A program made the position numbers and the translations under genes. The notes under the pieces are model-generated. The model saw nothing but the letters and a program-made list of their open reading frames with translations. It was not told the DNA's origin and searched no databases. From NCBI GenBank assembly GCA_030065235.1, contig JASJDC010000002.1, forward strand, positions 582,001 to 646,000: a stretch of 64,000 nt of DNA. The letters run 5' to 3'. The stretch is from Alphaproteobacteria bacterium (GTDB lineage Bacteria > Pseudomonadota > Alphaproteobacteria > UBA8366 > Aestuariispiraceae). Shown one piece after another: positions 52,172 through 63,490 of this stretch (positions are counted from its first letter, which is position 1; every line of letters starts with the position of its first letter).

Positions 52172-52441
52172 TTAGCGGCGGATGCCCAACTCGCCGATCA
52201 GCGTCTTGTACCGCTCTTCATTGCGGGCCTTCACATAGTCCAGCAGGCGACGACGCTTGCCGACCATGACCAAGAGGCCGCGGCGCGAGTGGAAGTCTTT
52301 CTTATGGGTCTTCAAATGTTCCGTCAGATTGCTGATCCGTTCGGTCAGGATCGCGACCTGCACTTCCGGCGAGCCGGTGTCGCCGTCCTTGGCGCGGAAT
52401 TTCTCTATCACTTCGGTCTTACGTTCACTGGTAATCGTCAT
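52172..52441 (-). CDS. rpsO: 30S ribosomal protein S15
   Basis: 89 aa, full family length. Signature: [41 protein letters not shown] and [10 protein letters not shown]. It binds 16S rRNA at the platform and nucleates assembly. Between truB (48 nt upstream) and pnp as usual. Confidence 0.98.
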   Translation of the reverse strand: MTITSERKTEVIEKFRAKDGDTGSPEVQVAILTERISNLTEHLKTHKKDFHSRRGLLVMVGKRRRLLDYVKARNEERYKTLIGELGIRR

Positions 52442-52489
52442 GGTTTTCCTTTCGCGGCATCGCGATTCCGACCCGACACGGGCCTGAAA

Positions 52490-53464
52490 CTATAGATTAA
52501 ACACCCGAACCGGATGCAGCGCCCCATTCTCAAACCGGACCATACCGACCGCGATATCGTCGGGCCCGGTGCGGTCCGCCATCGTCGCGAGCGCCAGATC
52601 GCCGGTGTCGAAACCCCGCACGCGATCCAGGTCGAGTTTCTTGAGAAGGGAAATGGCCTGACCGTTTCGCAGGCGCCTCGCTTCCGCTTCGTTCACAACC
52701 AACGCCGGGATGCCGTCCAGCGCCGATTGAATCGGCAATAACCACCGATCTTCCGCGGGCTTATCCTCTCTTTGCTCAGTTTCTTCAAGAGAAAAGTCCG
52801 CAAGATCCACCGAGTCGTCGATATCGAAGGGCCCGACCCGCAACCGGCGCAGCGACACGATATGGGCGACCGTCCCCAACCGGCGGGCCAAGTCTCGGCC
52901 GAGCGAGCGAACATAGACCCCCTTGCCGCATTGCATGAAGAAGGTCGCTTCATCGGCGCCGTCCGGATAGGGCCCGTCATCCTCGACCAGTTCCAAAGCG
53001 TCGATGAAGACTGGACGCGGCTGCATTTCGGGGGCCTCGCCCGATCGCGCCAGATCATAGGCGCGCCGCCCGTCGATCTTGATGGAAGAATAGGCCGGCG
53101 GCGTCTGCATCACTTCGCCGACGAAGTCCGGCAGCGCGTCGAGGATCGCCTGCCGCGTTGGGCGCGCCGCGCTGGTCTCCACGACCGCGCCGTCGATATC
53201 CAGCGTGTCGGTCTCAGCGCCCCAGCGCACGGTGAATTCATACTCTTTGTCGCTGTCCAGGATGTAAGGCATGGTCTTAGTCGCCTCGCCCAAGGCTATC
53301 GGCAAGACGCCGGACGCGAATGGGTCAAGCGCGCCGCCATGACCCGCTTTCTGCGCCTGGAAGTATCGTTTCACTGTCGAAACGGATGGCGTCGAGCCGA
53401 CGCCGGCCGGCTTGTCCAGGATGATCCAGCCGTGGACGGGAAAACCCTTCTTCTTGCGGCCCAT
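52490..53464 (-). CDS. truB: tRNA pseudouridine(55) synthase
   Basis: 324 aa. The catalytic Asp is in GHGGALDPFASGVLP; GWIILDKPAGVGST, VYVRSLGRDLARRLG and a C-terminal PUA-like segment complete the TruB pattern. It modifies U55 in the T-loop of tRNAs. Its ATG shares one base with the rbfA stop (TGATG). Confidence 0.95.
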   Translation of the reverse strand: MGRKKKGFPVHGWIILDKPAGVGSTPSVSTVKRYFQAQKAGHGGALDPFASGVLPIALGEATKTMPYILDSDKEYEFTVRWGAETDTLDIDGAVVETSAARPTRQAILDALPDFVGEVMQTPPAYSSIKIDGRRAYDLARSGEAPEMQPRPVFIDALELVEDDGPYPDGADEATFFMQCGKGVYVRSLGRDLARRLGTVAHIVSLRRLRVGPFDIDDSVDLADFSLEETEQREDKPAEDRWLLPIQSALDGIPALVVNEAEARRLRNGQAISLLKKLDLDRVRGFDTGDLALATMADRTGPDDIAVGMVRFENGALHPVRVFNL

Positions 53465-53925
53465 CAGACCGGCTCGTCGCTGTCTTCAGACTGTATGAGA
53501 TCGCGCTTCACACGCTTATCCTCGAGTGCGGCGTCGATCCGCGCCGCCTCATCGAAGCTCTCATCCAATTTGAAATCGAAACGCGGCAGGTATTTCAGAT
53601 GGACCCGGCGGGCGACCTCCGAGCGCAGATATGGCGCCGCGCGCTTGAGCCCGGCCAGGATGCGCGCCGCCTCGCCGCCGCCCAAAGGCGAGACGAAGAC
53701 CGTCGCGTTCCTGAGATCGGGGCTGGAACGCACCTCGGTCACGGTCAGATTCACCGATTCGAGATCTGGGTCGCGGAACCCTTCGCGCAAAAATATCTCT
53801 GAGAGCGCGTGGCGCAGCTCTTCGCCGACGCGCAACTGTCGCTGCGACCGCGGACGCCCGTCAACGGACGCCGCGCGCCGCCGGCCCGATCCGCGGGCCC
53901 GCCCATCCTGAAAATCTCCGGCCAT
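53464..53925 (-). CDS. rbfA: Ribosome-binding factor A
   Basis: 153 aa cold-shock ribosome-maturation factor with one KH-like fold: RVGEELRHALSEIFL, LTVTEVRSSPDLRNATVFVSPLGG and LKYLPRFDFKLDESFDEAARID. An N-terminal Arg/Gly/Ser-rich extension (about 20 residues) precedes the conserved part. It lies 33 nt after infB and overlaps truB by one base. Confidence 0.94.
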   Translation of the reverse strand: MAGDFQDGRARGSGRRRAASVDGRPRSQRQLRVGEELRHALSEIFLREGFRDPDLESVNLTVTEVRSSPDLRNATVFVSPLGGGEAARILAGLKRAAPYLRSEVARRVHLKYLPRFDFKLDESFDEAARIDAALEDKRVKRDLIQSEDSDEPV

Positions 53926-53958
53926 GATCGTCCCGCCGAACCGTCGGCGCGGCGCGCC

Positions 53959-56460
53959 TTAGAGCGCGCGCGCGACCTCCTCAATTTCGAAACATTCGAT
54001 CATATCGCCTTCGCGAATATCGTCGTAATTCTCGAAAGCCATGCCGCATTCGTAACCGTGCTGAACCTCGCGGACATCGTCCTTGAAGCGCTTCAATTGC
54101 TTCAGCGAGCCCTCGTGGATCACCACATTGTCGCGCAGCAGACGCACCTTGGCGCCGCGTTTGACCTGACCCTCGGTGACCATGCAGCCGCCGATCTTGC
54201 CGACCTTCGAGATATTGAAGACCTCGCGGATTTCCGCGTAGCCAAGGAAATTCTCACGGCGTTCCGGCGCCAGCATCCCGCCCATCAACTGCTTGGCGTC
54301 GTCGATCAGGTCGTAGATCACCGAGTAGTAGCGGATATCGACGCCGTCGCGCTGAGCCTGATCCCGCGCCTGCGGGTTGGCGCGGACGTTGAAGCCGATC
54401 ACGGCGCCGCCGGTCGAGGCCGCCAGCACGATGTCGGATTCGGTGATGCCGCCGACAGCGCCATGCAGCACGCGGACCTTCACCTCGTCGGTGCCCAGCT
54501 TGTCGAGCGACGCCTGGATCGCCTCCAAAGAGCCTTGAACATCGGTCTTGATGACCATCGGGACTTCCTTGATTTCGCCGGCTTTGATCTGGCTGAACAT
54601 CTGTTCCAGCGTGCCGCGCGCGGCCAGATTGGTCGACGCGTCGCGCGCCTTGCGCTGACGAAACTCTGAGATTTCCCGCGCCTTGGCCTCATCCTCCAGC
54701 ACGGCGAATTCATCGCCGGCGCTGGGCGAGCCTTGCAGGCCCAAGACTTCGACCGGCGCCGACGGGCCTGCCTGTTTCACATTCCGACCCTTGTCGTCGA
54801 TCAAGGCGCGGACGCGGCCGAATTCGGCCCCAGCGACAAACGCGTCGCCGACTTTCAAGGTGCCGTGCTGGATCAGGACGGTCGCCACAGAGCCGCGGCC
54901 TTTCTCCAGCTTCGCCTCCACCACCACGCCCTCGGCGCGCCGATCCGGGTTCGCCTTCAACTCCAGAAGCTCGGCCTGCAGCAGGATATATTCCTCCAGC
55001 TTGTCGAGATTCATCTTCTGGGTCGCCGAGACCTCGACGGTGATGATGTCGCCGCCCATTTCCTCGGGGATCAACTCATGCTGCAGCAGCTCGTTGCGGA
55101 TCCGGTCCGGTTCCGCTTCGGCGCGGTCGCATTTATTGATCGCGACGATGATCGGAACCTCAGCGGCTTTCGCATGATTGATCGCCTCGACAGTCTGCGG
55201 CTGGACGCCGTCATCCGCCGCGACGACCAGCACCACGATATCGGTCGCCGACGCGCCGCGCTGCCGCATGGCGGTGAAGGCCTCGTGGCCCGGCGTGTCG
55301 AGGAAGGTGATTTGCTCGCCGCTTGAGAGGTTCACCTGATAAGCGCCGATATGCTGGGTGATGCCGCCGGCCTCGCCGGAGACCACATCGGTCGCGCGCA
55401 GGGCGTCGAGCAGGCTGGTTTTACCGTGATCGACATGGCCCATCACGGTGACGACCGGCGGGCGCGGCTTCATATCTTCTTCCGCATCCTCGACATGCAG
55501 GTTCAGCACGTCTTCGACATCGGATTCCGAGACCCGCTTCATCTTGTGGCCGAATTCAGAGATGATCAGCTCGGCCGTGTCGGCGTCGATCACCTGGTTC
55601 ACGGTCGCCATGACGCCCAGCTTCATCAGCGCCTTGACGACATCGCCGCCGCGTTCCGCCATCCGGTTGGCGAGATCGGCGACCGTGATCGCCTCGGGCA
55701 CGACAACCTCGCGGATGACCTTCTCGGACCGCGCGAGCATTTCCTTATTTTGCTGCTTCTCGCGCTCACGCGCCCGCTTCAACGCCGCCAGGGAGCGGCC
55801 GCGTTCTTGCAAATCCTCGATATCCAACGCTTGCGAGATGGTCAGCTTGCCCTGACGGCGGCGCGGCTCGCCTTTCGAGCGCGGCGGGGTCGGACGACGA
55901 TCATCCGCGGTCTCTTTGGCGCGCGGCTTCGCGGCGGCCGGACCAGTCGGACGCTTGTCGGCCGGGGGCGCGGCGGCGGGCGCCCGGCGTCCGGTCGTAT
56001 CCTCGGCCTTCATCAGTTTCGCTTCTTCGGCGGCGATGCGCGCAGCCTCGGCGGCGGCGCGCTTCTCTTCTTCTTCGGCGACGCGGCGTTGCTCTTCCTC
56101 GCGCAGACGGCGCTGCTCCTCGGTCCGGCGCTCCTGCTCGGCCAGGGTGAGGCGGCGTTCTTCCTCGTGCTTCGCCGCGCCGGCCAGAGCTTGAAGTCGG
56201 CGGTCCCGTTCAGCCTTCGACAGACCGTCCGGCCCCAGCGCGTCGTCGGGCTGTTTCGCCGCTTCGCCGGTGACGCGCTGCATCTTGCCGGCATCGTTCC
56301 GCTCGAAGGTGCGTTTGCGCTTCTTCTCGACCTTGACGGTCTTCGACCGGCCATGGCTGAAGCTCTGCCGCACCTGGCCGCTTTCCACGGTCTTCCGAAG
56401 CTCCAGGGTCTTCGGCTTGCCGAGGGTCAGTTTGCCGCCGCCGTCTTTGCTGTCACTCAT
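53959..56460 (-). CDS. infB: Translation initiation factor IF-2
   Basis: 833 aa GTPase that brings fMet-tRNA to the 30S subunit. An alphaproteobacterial-type N terminus ([22 protein letters not shown]) and a long charged coiled-coil (about 90-170) precede the IF2 N-domain. The G domain carries [20 protein letters not shown] and NKCD, and is followed by the IF2 beta-barrel domains. Its ATG overlaps the ylxR-like gene stop (ATGA). Confidence 0.96.
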   Translation of the reverse strand: MSDSKDGGGKLTLGKPKTLELRKTVESGQVRQSFSHGRSKTVKVEKKRKRTFERNDAGKMQRVTGEAAKQPDDALGPDGLSKAERDRRLQALAGAAKHEEERRLTLAEQERRTEEQRRLREEEQRRVAEEEEKRAAAEAARIAAEEAKLMKAEDTTGRRAPAAAPPADKRPTGPAAAKPRAKETADDRRPTPPRSKGEPRRRQGKLTISQALDIEDLQERGRSLAALKRAREREKQQNKEMLARSEKVIREVVVPEAITVADLANRMAERGGDVVKALMKLGVMATVNQVIDADTAELIISEFGHKMKRVSESDVEDVLNLHVEDAEEDMKPRPPVVTVMGHVDHGKTSLLDALRATDVVSGEAGGITQHIGAYQVNLSSGEQITFLDTPGHEAFTAMRQRGASATDIVVLVVAADDGVQPQTVEAINHAKAAEVPIIVAINKCDRAEAEPDRIRNELLQHELIPEEMGGDIITVEVSATQKMNLDKLEEYILLQAELLELKANPDRRAEGVVVEAKLEKGRGSVATVLIQHGTLKVGDAFVAGAEFGRVRALIDDKGRNVKQAGPSAPVEVLGLQGSPSAGDEFAVLEDEAKAREISEFRQRKARDASTNLAARGTLEQMFSQIKAGEIKEVPMVIKTDVQGSLEAIQASLDKLGTDEVKVRVLHGAVGGITESDIVLAASTGGAVIGFNVRANPQARDQAQRDGVDIRYYSVIYDLIDDAKQLMGGMLAPERRENFLGYAEIREVFNISKVGKIGGCMVTEGQVKRGAKVRLLRDNVVIHEGSLKQLKRFKDDVREVQHGYECGMAFENYDDIREGDMIECFEIEEVARAL

Positions 56461-57203
56461 TCTTCGCTTCCTTCATGGACCGGGTCGGACGCCTTCCGCG
56501 CCGGGTCCTTGGGGTCCGTCACGCTCGCGCCGGGCCGCAACCCCGCCAATCTCTTACTATCCACCACAAATGTCGTCGCCAGTCCGCCGCGCTGCAGCGC
56601 CGCATGGACCGTATCCTCCCGCCCGAACGCCGCGCCAAGCTCCGCCCGGGTGAGGGCCAGAACCCGCGTTGCGCCGGCGTTCCGAGCCGCGGCGCCCAGT
56701 TTGGCGGCGCCGCCCTCCGCCCCGTCCAGCGCAGTGATATAGACACCGGCCGGCCATTTGGACGCCGCCAAAGCGGCGGCGGTCTTCTCGAAGCCGGCCA
56801 CCGCCTGACCCGCCCGCCGGGCGCGGGACACGCCATCGATGCAGCGTTTCACCAGCAGCGCCTCGACCCGCGCAGGCAAATCCGGCGGGACCGACACAGC
56901 GCGGCGCGCCGCCTTGGCGAAATGATTGCGCGCAACCGCGCGTTCCAGCGCAGCCTGTTCCGTCGAGACCCAAATCCCCCGGCCCGGCAGCTTGTTCAGA
57001 ATGTCGGGAGTGACGACGCCTTCAGGCGACACCACAAAACGGATCAGGGCGTCCTTCGGGCGCACGACGCCCGTGACGATGCAGCGTCGCAACGGCCCAG
57101 AGGCCGGTCCAGAGACCGGGTCTGTCGCCGAATCCGGCGCGCCATCCGTCGGGCGATCGACATCACCGGGCGCATGTGCGCCGTCCAGCCCGTCGATTTC
57201 CAT
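56457..57203 (-). CDS. ylxR: YlxR-family RNA-binding protein fused to L7Ae-like domain
   Basis: 248 aa. Residues about 35-105 are the YlxR (DUF448) fold with [19 protein letters not shown] and [10 protein letters not shown]; the C-terminal half ([34 protein letters not shown]) resembles an L7Ae/L30e-like domain. The combined protein is common between nusA and infB in alphaproteobacteria. ATG 57203 is preferred; a longer frame extends into nusA. It may bind RNase P or rRNA, which is inference from the family. Confidence 0.86.
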   Translation of the reverse strand: MEIDGLDGAHAPGDVDRPTDGAPDSATDPVSGPASGPLRRCIVTGVVRPKDALIRFVVSPEGVVTPDILNKLPGRGIWVSTEQAALERAVARNHFAKAARRAVSVPPDLPARVEALLVKRCIDGVSRARRAGQAVAGFEKTAAALAASKWPAGVYITALDGAEGGAAKLGAAARNAGATRVLALTRAELGAAFGREDTVHAALQRGGLATTFVVDSKRLAGLRPGASVTDPKDPARKASDPVHEGSEE

Positions 57204-57282
57204 GTTCCCGCCGTTGAGCACTGTCCTGCGCTTTCCCGTATCCGTTGTTTCGCTGCGTCTGAACCATCGTTCCGGAGGCGGC

Positions 57283-58929
57283 CTAGGCCGCGCCTGCCGG
57301 TTCGGGCGCGGGCGCCGCACCCGCAGCTTCGCCTTCTTCACCGGCTTCTTCGCCTGCCTCTTCGCCGGCTTCCGCCGCCGCTTCGGCGGCGCGCTGCGCA
57401 TCAAGCTCCTCTTGCGTGATCCAGCCGACCGCGACCCGCGCATTCATGATCAAATCGGTCGCCGTATCCTCATCCATGCCGAACGTCCGCAGGATCCCAT
57501 CCTCAGATGCGGTCAACTCATCGGCGACCAAGCCGGCGAAATCCTCGAGCGTCTTCACGCCGTCCTGACCCAGCGCCACCAGCATTTCCGGGGTCAGGCC
57601 TTCGGTTCCCGCAAGATCGTCGGTGACGCCGAGTTCGACCCGCTCCTTGTCAAGCCGCGCCCGTTCCTCGTCGAGGAAAGAGCGCGCCCGGTTGCGCAGT
57701 TCCTGGCCGACTTCTTCGTCGAACCCTTCGATCGCCGCCAATTCGTCGACCGGCACGAAAGCCACCTCGTCGATCTCGGTGAACCCTTCGGTGACCAGCA
57801 GGCGCGCGATCACGTCATCGACATCGAGCGCGGTCATGAATTTCTCGCTGCGCTGCTTGAATTCCAGCTCGCGCTTCTCGGATTCCTGCTCCTCGGTCAT
57901 GATATCGATATCGAACTCGGTCAGGATCGAGGCGAGCCGGACATTCTGTCCGCGCCGTCCGATCGCCAAACTCAATTGGTCGTCCGGCACGACGACATCG
58001 ACTTTGCGCGTCTCTTCATCCAGCACGACCTTCGCCACTTCCGCCGGCGCCAACGCGTTGACGATGAAGGTCGCCTCGTCCTCGCTCCAGGGGATGATGT
58101 CGATCTTCTCGCCCTGCAGTTCGGCGACCACCGCCTGAACGCGCGAGCCGCGCATCCCGACGCAGGCGCCGACTGGGTCGATCGAGCCGTCATAGGAAAT
58201 CACGGCGATCTTGGCCCGGCTGCCCGGATCGCGGGCGACCCGGCGCACTTCGATGACGCCGTCATAGATTTCCGGCACTTCCTGACGGAACAGGCGCTGC
58301 ATGAAAACCGGATGGGTGCGGGACAGGAAGATTTGGGGGCCGCGCTGTTCCTGGCGCACGTCCATGATCAGGGCGCGCACCCGGTCGCCGCGTTTCAGAT
58401 GTTCGCGCGGAATGCTCTCGTCGCGCCGCATCATGCCTTCGGCGCGGCCGAGATCGACCGTGACATTGCCGAACTCGACCCGCTTGACGATGCCGTTCAC
58501 GACCTCGCCGACCCGATCCTTGTATTCTTCGTACTGGCGCTCGCGCTCGGCCTCGCGGACCCGCTGCACGATCACCTGTTTGGCGGTCTGCGCGGCGATC
58601 CGGCCGAAATCTATCGGCGGCAGCGGATCGACCAACTCGTCGCCGACCGCAGCGTCCGGCTTCTTCGCCTTGGCCTGATCGACGGTAAGCTGGGTGATCT
58701 CATCCTCGATCTCTTCGACCACGGTGAGATACCGCGCCAGCAGGATTTCCCCCGATTTCCGGTCAATCGAAGCGCGGATATCGTGCTCATGGCCGTATTT
58801 CGAGCGACCAGCTTTCTGAATGGCCTGCTCCATCGCCTCAAGCACCAACTCCCGCTCGATGCCCTTTTCACGGGCCACGGCGTCGGCGACATTCAGCATG
58901 TCGGTCCGGGTGATCGCGAAAGCTTCCAT
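57283..58929 (-). CDS. nusA: Transcription termination/antitermination factor NusA
   Basis: 548 aa. N-terminal RNAP-binding domain (VAREKGIERELVLEAMEQAI), S1 domain (VNGIVKRVEFGNVTVDLG), two KH domains (PGSRAKIAVISYDG, IGRRGQNVRLAS) and C-terminal acidic helix-hairpin repeats, ending in a Glu/Ala-rich tail. It acts on RNAP pausing and rRNA antitermination. It follows rimP by 55 nt. Confidence 0.96.
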   Translation of the reverse strand: MEAFAITRTDMLNVADAVAREKGIERELVLEAMEQAIQKAGRSKYGHEHDIRASIDRKSGEILLARYLTVVEEIEDEITQLTVDQAKAKKPDAAVGDELVDPLPPIDFGRIAAQTAKQVIVQRVREAERERQYEEYKDRVGEVVNGIVKRVEFGNVTVDLGRAEGMMRRDESIPREHLKRGDRVRALIMDVRQEQRGPQIFLSRTHPVFMQRLFRQEVPEIYDGVIEVRRVARDPGSRAKIAVISYDGSIDPVGACVGMRGSRVQAVVAELQGEKIDIIPWSEDEATFIVNALAPAEVAKVVLDEETRKVDVVVPDDQLSLAIGRRGQNVRLASILTEFDIDIMTEEQESEKRELEFKQRSEKFMTALDVDDVIARLLVTEGFTEIDEVAFVPVDELAAIEGFDEEVGQELRNRARSFLDEERARLDKERVELGVTDDLAGTEGLTPEMLVALGQDGVKTLEDFAGLVADELTASEDGILRTFGMDEDTATDLIMNARVAVGWITQEELDAQRAAEAAAEAGEEAGEEAGEEGEAAGAAPAPEPAGAA

Positions 58930-58984
58930 AACGTCCTCGTCCTGCTCTCAAATCCGGCGGCGGCGCTCTTGCGCGCCACGCGCT

Positions 58985-59539
58985 CTAGGCGTCCTCGCCC
59001 GCCGTTTCCTCTATTTCTTCGTCAGCCCCGTCCGCGATCGGCGCGCCGGGCAATGTCCCATTCTGGGCGGCCGCCATCAGGGCGTCGTTCATGATCAGCT
59101 TCGCCGACCGGATTTCCGAATAGGGCAGATCGGCCGATCCGCCTTCCGCCAGTGCGAGCCGTACAGCCTCGCCCGCAACCCCGTTGATCCGTCCGGAATA
59201 CCGTTTGCGTCCGTCCAGCATCGCATGCAGTTCGATCTTTGCGTCGAAACCCGCGAACCGCTCGAAATGCGCCAGCCTTGTCAGCGGCCGATCAATGCCC
59301 GGCGAACTTACCTCCAGTGAGTACGCCCCCGGGATCGGATCATCAACATCCAAAAGCGCGGAAACCGCATGCGAGATATCGGCGCAATCCTCGACAGACA
59401 TGCCCGCGCCGTCGATCCGGTCGGCCATGATCTGAAGAGTCTTGCGTTGGGACCCGGTCAGGCGGACCCGCACAAGCTCATAGCCCATGTCGCCCAGCGA
59501 CGGCTCAATCAATTCCGATATGCGCTCAGACAGCTCCAT
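58985..59539 (-). CDS. rimP: Ribosome maturation factor RimP
   Basis: 184 aa, two-domain RimP for 30S assembly. Hallmarks: LIEPSLGDMGYELVRVRL, GMSVEDCADISHAVSALLDVDDPIPGAYSLEVSSPGIDRPL. The ATG at 59539 is chosen because the 30 residues before it in the open frame are unlike RimP. It begins the nusA-infB operon. Confidence 0.93.
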   Translation of the reverse strand: MELSERISELIEPSLGDMGYELVRVRLTGSQRKTLQIMADRIDGAGMSVEDCADISHAVSALLDVDDPIPGAYSLEVSSPGIDRPLTRLAHFERFAGFDAKIELHAMLDGRKRYSGRINGVAGEAVRLALAEGGSADLPYSEIRSAKLIMNDALMAAAQNGTLPGAPIADGADEEIEETAGEDA

Positions 59540-59762
59540 AAGCCCCTGATTTTCTTGCCGAACCGCCTGTGCGCTCGGATGCCGCATCAAGCCGGTCAGC
59601 CAACAAAAAAGGCGGGCCGCGCGGCCCACCTCCCATATTCAGCGTCGATCCATCGGTCCAATACGACCCATTCATCACGCTTAATGTGATCGGTATGGGT
59701 GGCGATGTAAGCGAAAAGCCCGCGAAACGCAAGGGCCGGACGCCCCGGGCGCGTTGGATGGC

Positions 59763-60800
59763 TTAGCCGACCAGTCGTCCGACGACTTTGGCGGTATAAT
59801 CCACCATGGGCACGATGCGGGCGTAATTCATCCGCGTCGGACCGACCACGCCGATGGCGCCGACGATTTTCTCGTCCCGGTTCTGATAAGGCGCCACGAT
59901 CATCGAGCAGCCCGACAGCGAAAACAGGTCATTGTCCGACCCGATGAAAATCTGCACCCCGTCCGCCTGACGCGAGGCCTCGAGCAAGCGAAGCATCGAT
60001 TCCTTCTTCTCGAGCGCGGCGAACAGCGCCCTTATATGCTCTAGATCGCTGACGCCTTGGACGTCGTTCAGCAGGTTCGACTGGCCGCTGACGATCAACA
60101 CCCCTTTACCGTCCCGGCTGTCGGACCAGGTCGCCAAGCCGGCCTCGACCACTTTCTGGGTCAAGGCGTCGACCTCGGTGCGATTCGCCGCGATCTCGGT
60201 CGTCACCTGCTGCCGCGCTTCTTCCAGCGTCCGCCCGACGATCTTGGCGGAGAGGTAATTGCCAGCTTCAACGAGAGAAGACGGCGGCAGGTCGAGCGGC
60301 AGATCGACGACGCGATTCTCGACCATGCCGGCCTCATCGACCATCACGACCAGCCCGCGGCCGGGCCCGAGATAGACGAATTCGATATGGCGCAGCCGGT
60401 TTTCGCCCATCGGCGCCGCCACCAGCCCGGCGCATCGGCTGAGGCCGGACATCAGACCGCTGGCTTCCTCCAGCACCTGGGTGATCGAGCGGCCGGACGC
60501 CTCGCATTGCGACTCGATCGCCGCGCGCTCCTCTTGCGACAGGTTGCCGATCTCCAGCAAGCCGTCCACGAAGAGCCGCAATCCGGCGTCCGTCGGCAGC
60601 CGCCCGGCCGAGGTGTGAGGCGCGTAGAGCAGGCCGGTCTCTTCCAGATCCGACATGGCGTTCCGGATCGTCGCCGGCGACACGCCTTCCTGCAGCCGCC
60701 GAGCGATGGTCCGCGAGCCGATCGGCTCGCCGGTCTCGACATATTCCTCGACGATCAGCCGGAGGATTTCGCGGGAGCGTTCGTTTAGCGTGTCAAACAT
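59763..60800 (-). CDS. hrcA: Heat-inducible transcription repressor HrcA
   Basis: 345 aa, negative regulator of chaperone genes through CIRCE elements. N-terminal winged HTH (LNERSREILRLIVEEYVETGEPIGSRTI, SPATIRNAMSDLEETGLL), a dimerisation GAF-like domain and the C-terminal GPTRMNYARIVPMVDYTAKVV. It is divergent from rph, an order seen in other alphaproteobacteria. No CIRCE was spotted in its own upstream region. Confidence 0.95.
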   Translation of the reverse strand: MFDTLNERSREILRLIVEEYVETGEPIGSRTIARRLQEGVSPATIRNAMSDLEETGLLYAPHTSAGRLPTDAGLRLFVDGLLEIGNLSQEERAAIESQCEASGRSITQVLEEASGLMSGLSRCAGLVAAPMGENRLRHIEFVYLGPGRGLVVMVDEAGMVENRVVDLPLDLPPSSLVEAGNYLSAKIVGRTLEEARQQVTTEIAANRTEVDALTQKVVEAGLATWSDSRDGKGVLIVSGQSNLLNDVQGVSDLEHIRALFAALEKKESMLRLLEASRQADGVQIFIGSDNDLFSLSGCSMIVAPYQNRDEKIVGAIGVVGPTRMNYARIVPMVDYTAKVVGRLVG

Positions 60801-60976
60801 GGGCGGCGGTTGGTCCTTTGCGTCTCCGAAATCTAGGAATAGGCCTGCACAGCGTCAACGCAGGCTGTTGCCTCTGGACGCCGAGGGCATGGATCGATAG
60901 CTATGCCCCGCGCTTAGCGCGCCAGACCCCGATCAAACGCTATTCGATCCAACGATTTCGACGATAGGAACCCGGC

Positions 60977-61687
60977 ATGAGACCCAGCGGACGCGACCCG
61001 GATCAGATGCGCGACGTGTCGATTGAGACCGATATTTCGCGCTATGCGGAAGGGTCCTGCCTGATCGCTTTCGGCCACACCAAGGTGATGTGCACCGCCA
61101 GCGTCGAAGACGGTGTGCCGCCCTTCCTGAAAGGCGCCGGGCGGGGCTGGGTGACGGCGGAATACGGCATGCTGCCGCGCTCGACCCATGATCGGATGGA
61201 TCGGAAACGCGCGGCGGGCAGCGGCCGAACCCAGGAAATCAGCCGCCTGATCGGGCGTTCGTTGCGCGCGGTGACCAACCTGGCGACGCTGGGCGAGCGT
61301 CAGATCAAGGTCGATTGCGACGTTCTGCAGGCGGACGGCGGCACGCGGACGGCGGCGATCACCGGCGGCTATGTCGCGCTGCATATGGCCTGCGCGCACC
61401 TTCAGCAATTGGGCGCGGTCCGGACGTCGCCGCTGAGCGATATGGTGGCGGCGATTTCCTGCGGGCTGTATCGCGGCGCGGCGGTGCTGGACCTGGATTA
61501 TGACGAGGATTCGAGCGCTCAAGCCGACGCGAATTTCGTGATGACCGGTTCCGGCGGCATCGTCGAGGTGCAGGGCACGGCCGAGGCCGATCCGTTCAGC
61601 AAGGCGCAATTCGACGACCTGATGGATCTCGCGTCAAAAGGCGTCGGCGAGTTGGTCGCGAATCAGAAATCCGCCCTCGGCCTCTGA
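60977..61687 (+). CDS. rph: Ribonuclease PH
   Basis: 236 aa phosphorolytic tRNA 3'-end-trimming enzyme. [57 protein letters not shown] and [19 protein letters not shown] are all standard. It heads rph-rdgB-hemW, divergent from hrcA. Confidence 0.97.
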   Translation: MRPSGRDPDQMRDVSIETDISRYAEGSCLIAFGHTKVMCTASVEDGVPPFLKGAGRGWVTAEYGMLPRSTHDRMDRKRAAGSGRTQEISRLIGRSLRAVTNLATLGERQIKVDCDVLQADGGTRTAAITGGYVALHMACAHLQQLGAVRTSPLSDMVAAISCGLYRGAAVLDLDYDEDSSAQADANFVMTGSGGIVEVQGTAEADPFSKAQFDDLMDLASKGVGELVANQKSALGL

Positions 61688-61704
61688 CCAGGAGCGCGGA
61701 AAGC

Positions 61705-62301
61705 ATGGCCCGTCGTTTCACAGAGCCGAAACTGGTCCTGGCCAGTCACAATCCGGGCAAACTCGTGGAAATCGCCGCGCTGCTCGACCCGTTCGGGATC
61801 GCGGTGGTCTCGGCGGGCGATCTCGGCCTGCCGGAGCCGGAGGAGACCGGCGATACGTTTGTCGCCAACGCGGAATTGAAGGCGCGGGCGGCGGCGCAAG
61901 GCAGCAGCCTGCCCAGCCTCGCCGACGATTCCGGGCTGGCGGTCAGCGCTTTGGGCGGCGATCCGGGGATCTATTCGGCGCGCTGGGCCGGACCGGAGAA
62001 GGATTTCCGGCTGGCGATGGAGAAAGTGAATAGGGCGATGGGCGACGCGGCGGATCGCAGCGCCCGGTTCGTCTGCGTCCTTAGCCTGGCCTGGCCGGAC
62101 GGCCATATCGAGAGTTTCGAAGGGACCGTCTCGGGCGACCTGGTCTGGCCGCCGCGCGGCGATAGAGGCTTCGGCTATGACCCGATCTTCATCCCCACGG
62201 GCGGGACGATCACGTTCGGCGAGATGGATCCCGACCGGAAACACGCGATCAGTCATCGCGCCGTCGCGTTCGAGAAATTGGTGAATGCCTGTTTCCGATA
62301 A
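61705..62301 (+). CDS. rdgB: XTP/dITP diphosphatase (HAM1/RdgB)
   Basis: 198 aa house-cleaning NTPase that hydrolyses non-canonical purine triphosphates. Motifs: [39 protein letters not shown], and [13 protein letters not shown]. Starts 17 nt after rph and overlaps hemW by 17 nt, so the three genes are translationally linked. Confidence 0.96.
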   Translation: MARRFTEPKLVLASHNPGKLVEIAALLDPFGIAVVSAGDLGLPEPEETGDTFVANAELKARAAAQGSSLPSLADDSGLAVSALGGDPGIYSARWAGPEKDFRLAMEKVNRAMGDAADRSARFVCVLSLAWPDGHIESFEGTVSGDLVWPPRGDRGFGYDPIFIPTGGTITFGEMDPDRKHAISHRAVAFEKLVNACFR

Positions 62302-63469
62302 TCTGGGGTCGGACGGGTCGCCGGGCGCGCTGGCGCTCTATGTGCATTGGCCCTTCTGCCTCTCGAAATGCCCTTACTGCGATTTCAACAGCCATGTCCG
62401 CGACCGGGTCGATCACGGCGCTTGGCGTACCGCGCTGATCTCAGAACTGAACGAGGCGGCGGACCGGACCGGGCCTCGGCGCTTGACCAGTATCTTCTTC
62501 GGCGGCGGCACGCCGTCGCTCGCGGAACCGGAAACCATCGGCGCGGTGGTGGCGGCGGCGAAAGCGCGTTGGGCCGCCGACGCCGATCTCGAGGTCACGC
62601 TGGAGGCCAACCCGACCAGCGTCGAGACGGACCGGCTGCGCGCGGTCGCCGAGGCCGGCGTCAACCGCCTGTCCCTTGGCGTGCAATCGCTGGATAACGA
62701 CGCCTTGCGCTTTCTGGGCCGACGCCATGATGCGGGCGAGGCGCTCAAAGCGCTGGAGACCGCCGCATGCTTGTTTCCGCGTTTCAGTTTCGACCTGATC
62801 TACGCCCTGCCGGACCAGACCCCGGCCGTCTGGGCCGCGCAGTTGAAACAGGCGTTGGCGCGCGCCGGCGACCATCTATCGCTGTATCAATTGACGATCG
62901 AGCCGGGCACCGCCTTCCACACCGCGCATCGGCTGGGCCAATTCGACATCCCGGACGAGGCGGCCGGCGAGGCGCTCTACGATCTGACCCAAGAACGCTT
63001 GGAGACAGCCGGCATGCCGGCCTATGAGATCAGCAACCACGCACGGCCCGGCGCCGAGTCGCGCCACAATCTGAGCTATTGGCGCTCGGACGACTATGTC
63101 GGGATCGGGCCGGGCGCCCATGGCCGCGTCACGATCGGGGGCGAGAGACGGGCGCAGCGCCGCGTCCGGCTGCCGGAGAAATGGCTGGCGCGGGTCCAGG
63201 CCGACGGCGCGGCGATGGAAGAAGAGACCGTGCTGAGCCGGGACGAGGCCATCCGGGAAAGCCTCTTGATGGGACTGCGGCTGTCGGAAGGAATCGACGC
63301 GGCGCGGTTCCAGGACCGGTTTGGGGCGCCGCCGGAAGAGGTTTTGGACTGCGCCCGGCTCAAACCGCTGTTCGATGAGGGGCTGCTGGAGCATAAGGCC
63401 GGCGCGCTTCGAACAACGCCGGCGGGGCGCAAACGTCTGAACGCGGTCTTGTCCTATCTGCTGGCCTGA
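62285..63469 (+). CDS. hemW: Radical-SAM haem chaperone HemW-like protein
   Basis: 394 aa of the HemN/HemW family. The radical-SAM cluster motif is [17 protein letters not shown] (Cys-x3-Cys-x2-Cys); [23 protein letters not shown] and [13 protein letters not shown] follow. HemW proteins bind and transfer haem rather than oxidise coproporphyrinogen; the lack of the HemN N-terminal region and the rdgB context favour HemW. Starts inside rdgB and is convergent with the histidine kinase. Confidence 0.93.
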   Translation: MPVSDNLGSDGSPGALALYVHWPFCLSKCPYCDFNSHVRDRVDHGAWRTALISELNEAADRTGPRRLTSIFFGGGTPSLAEPETIGAVVAAAKARWAADADLEVTLEANPTSVETDRLRAVAEAGVNRLSLGVQSLDNDALRFLGRRHDAGEALKALETAACLFPRFSFDLIYALPDQTPAVWAAQLKQALARAGDHLSLYQLTIEPGTAFHTAHRLGQFDIPDEAAGEALYDLTQERLETAGMPAYEISNHARPGAESRHNLSYWRSDDYVGIGPGAHGRVTIGGERRAQRRVRLPEKWLARVQADGAAMEEETVLSRDEAIRESLLMGLRLSEGIDAARFQDRFGAPPEEVLDCARLKPLFDEGLLEHKAGALRTTPAGRKRLNAVLSYLLA

Positions 63470-63490
63470 ACGCCCAACCCAAAGGCGCGG

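Noticed and set aside
56926-59094. 722-codon plus-strand ORF opposite nusA
   Set aside because: Antisense to nusA and the ylxR-like gene; no recognisable fold.
60801-60976. CIRCE element upstream of hrcA
   Set aside because: I found no TTAGCACTC-N9-GAGTGCTAA-like sequence; only unrelated small inverted repeats.
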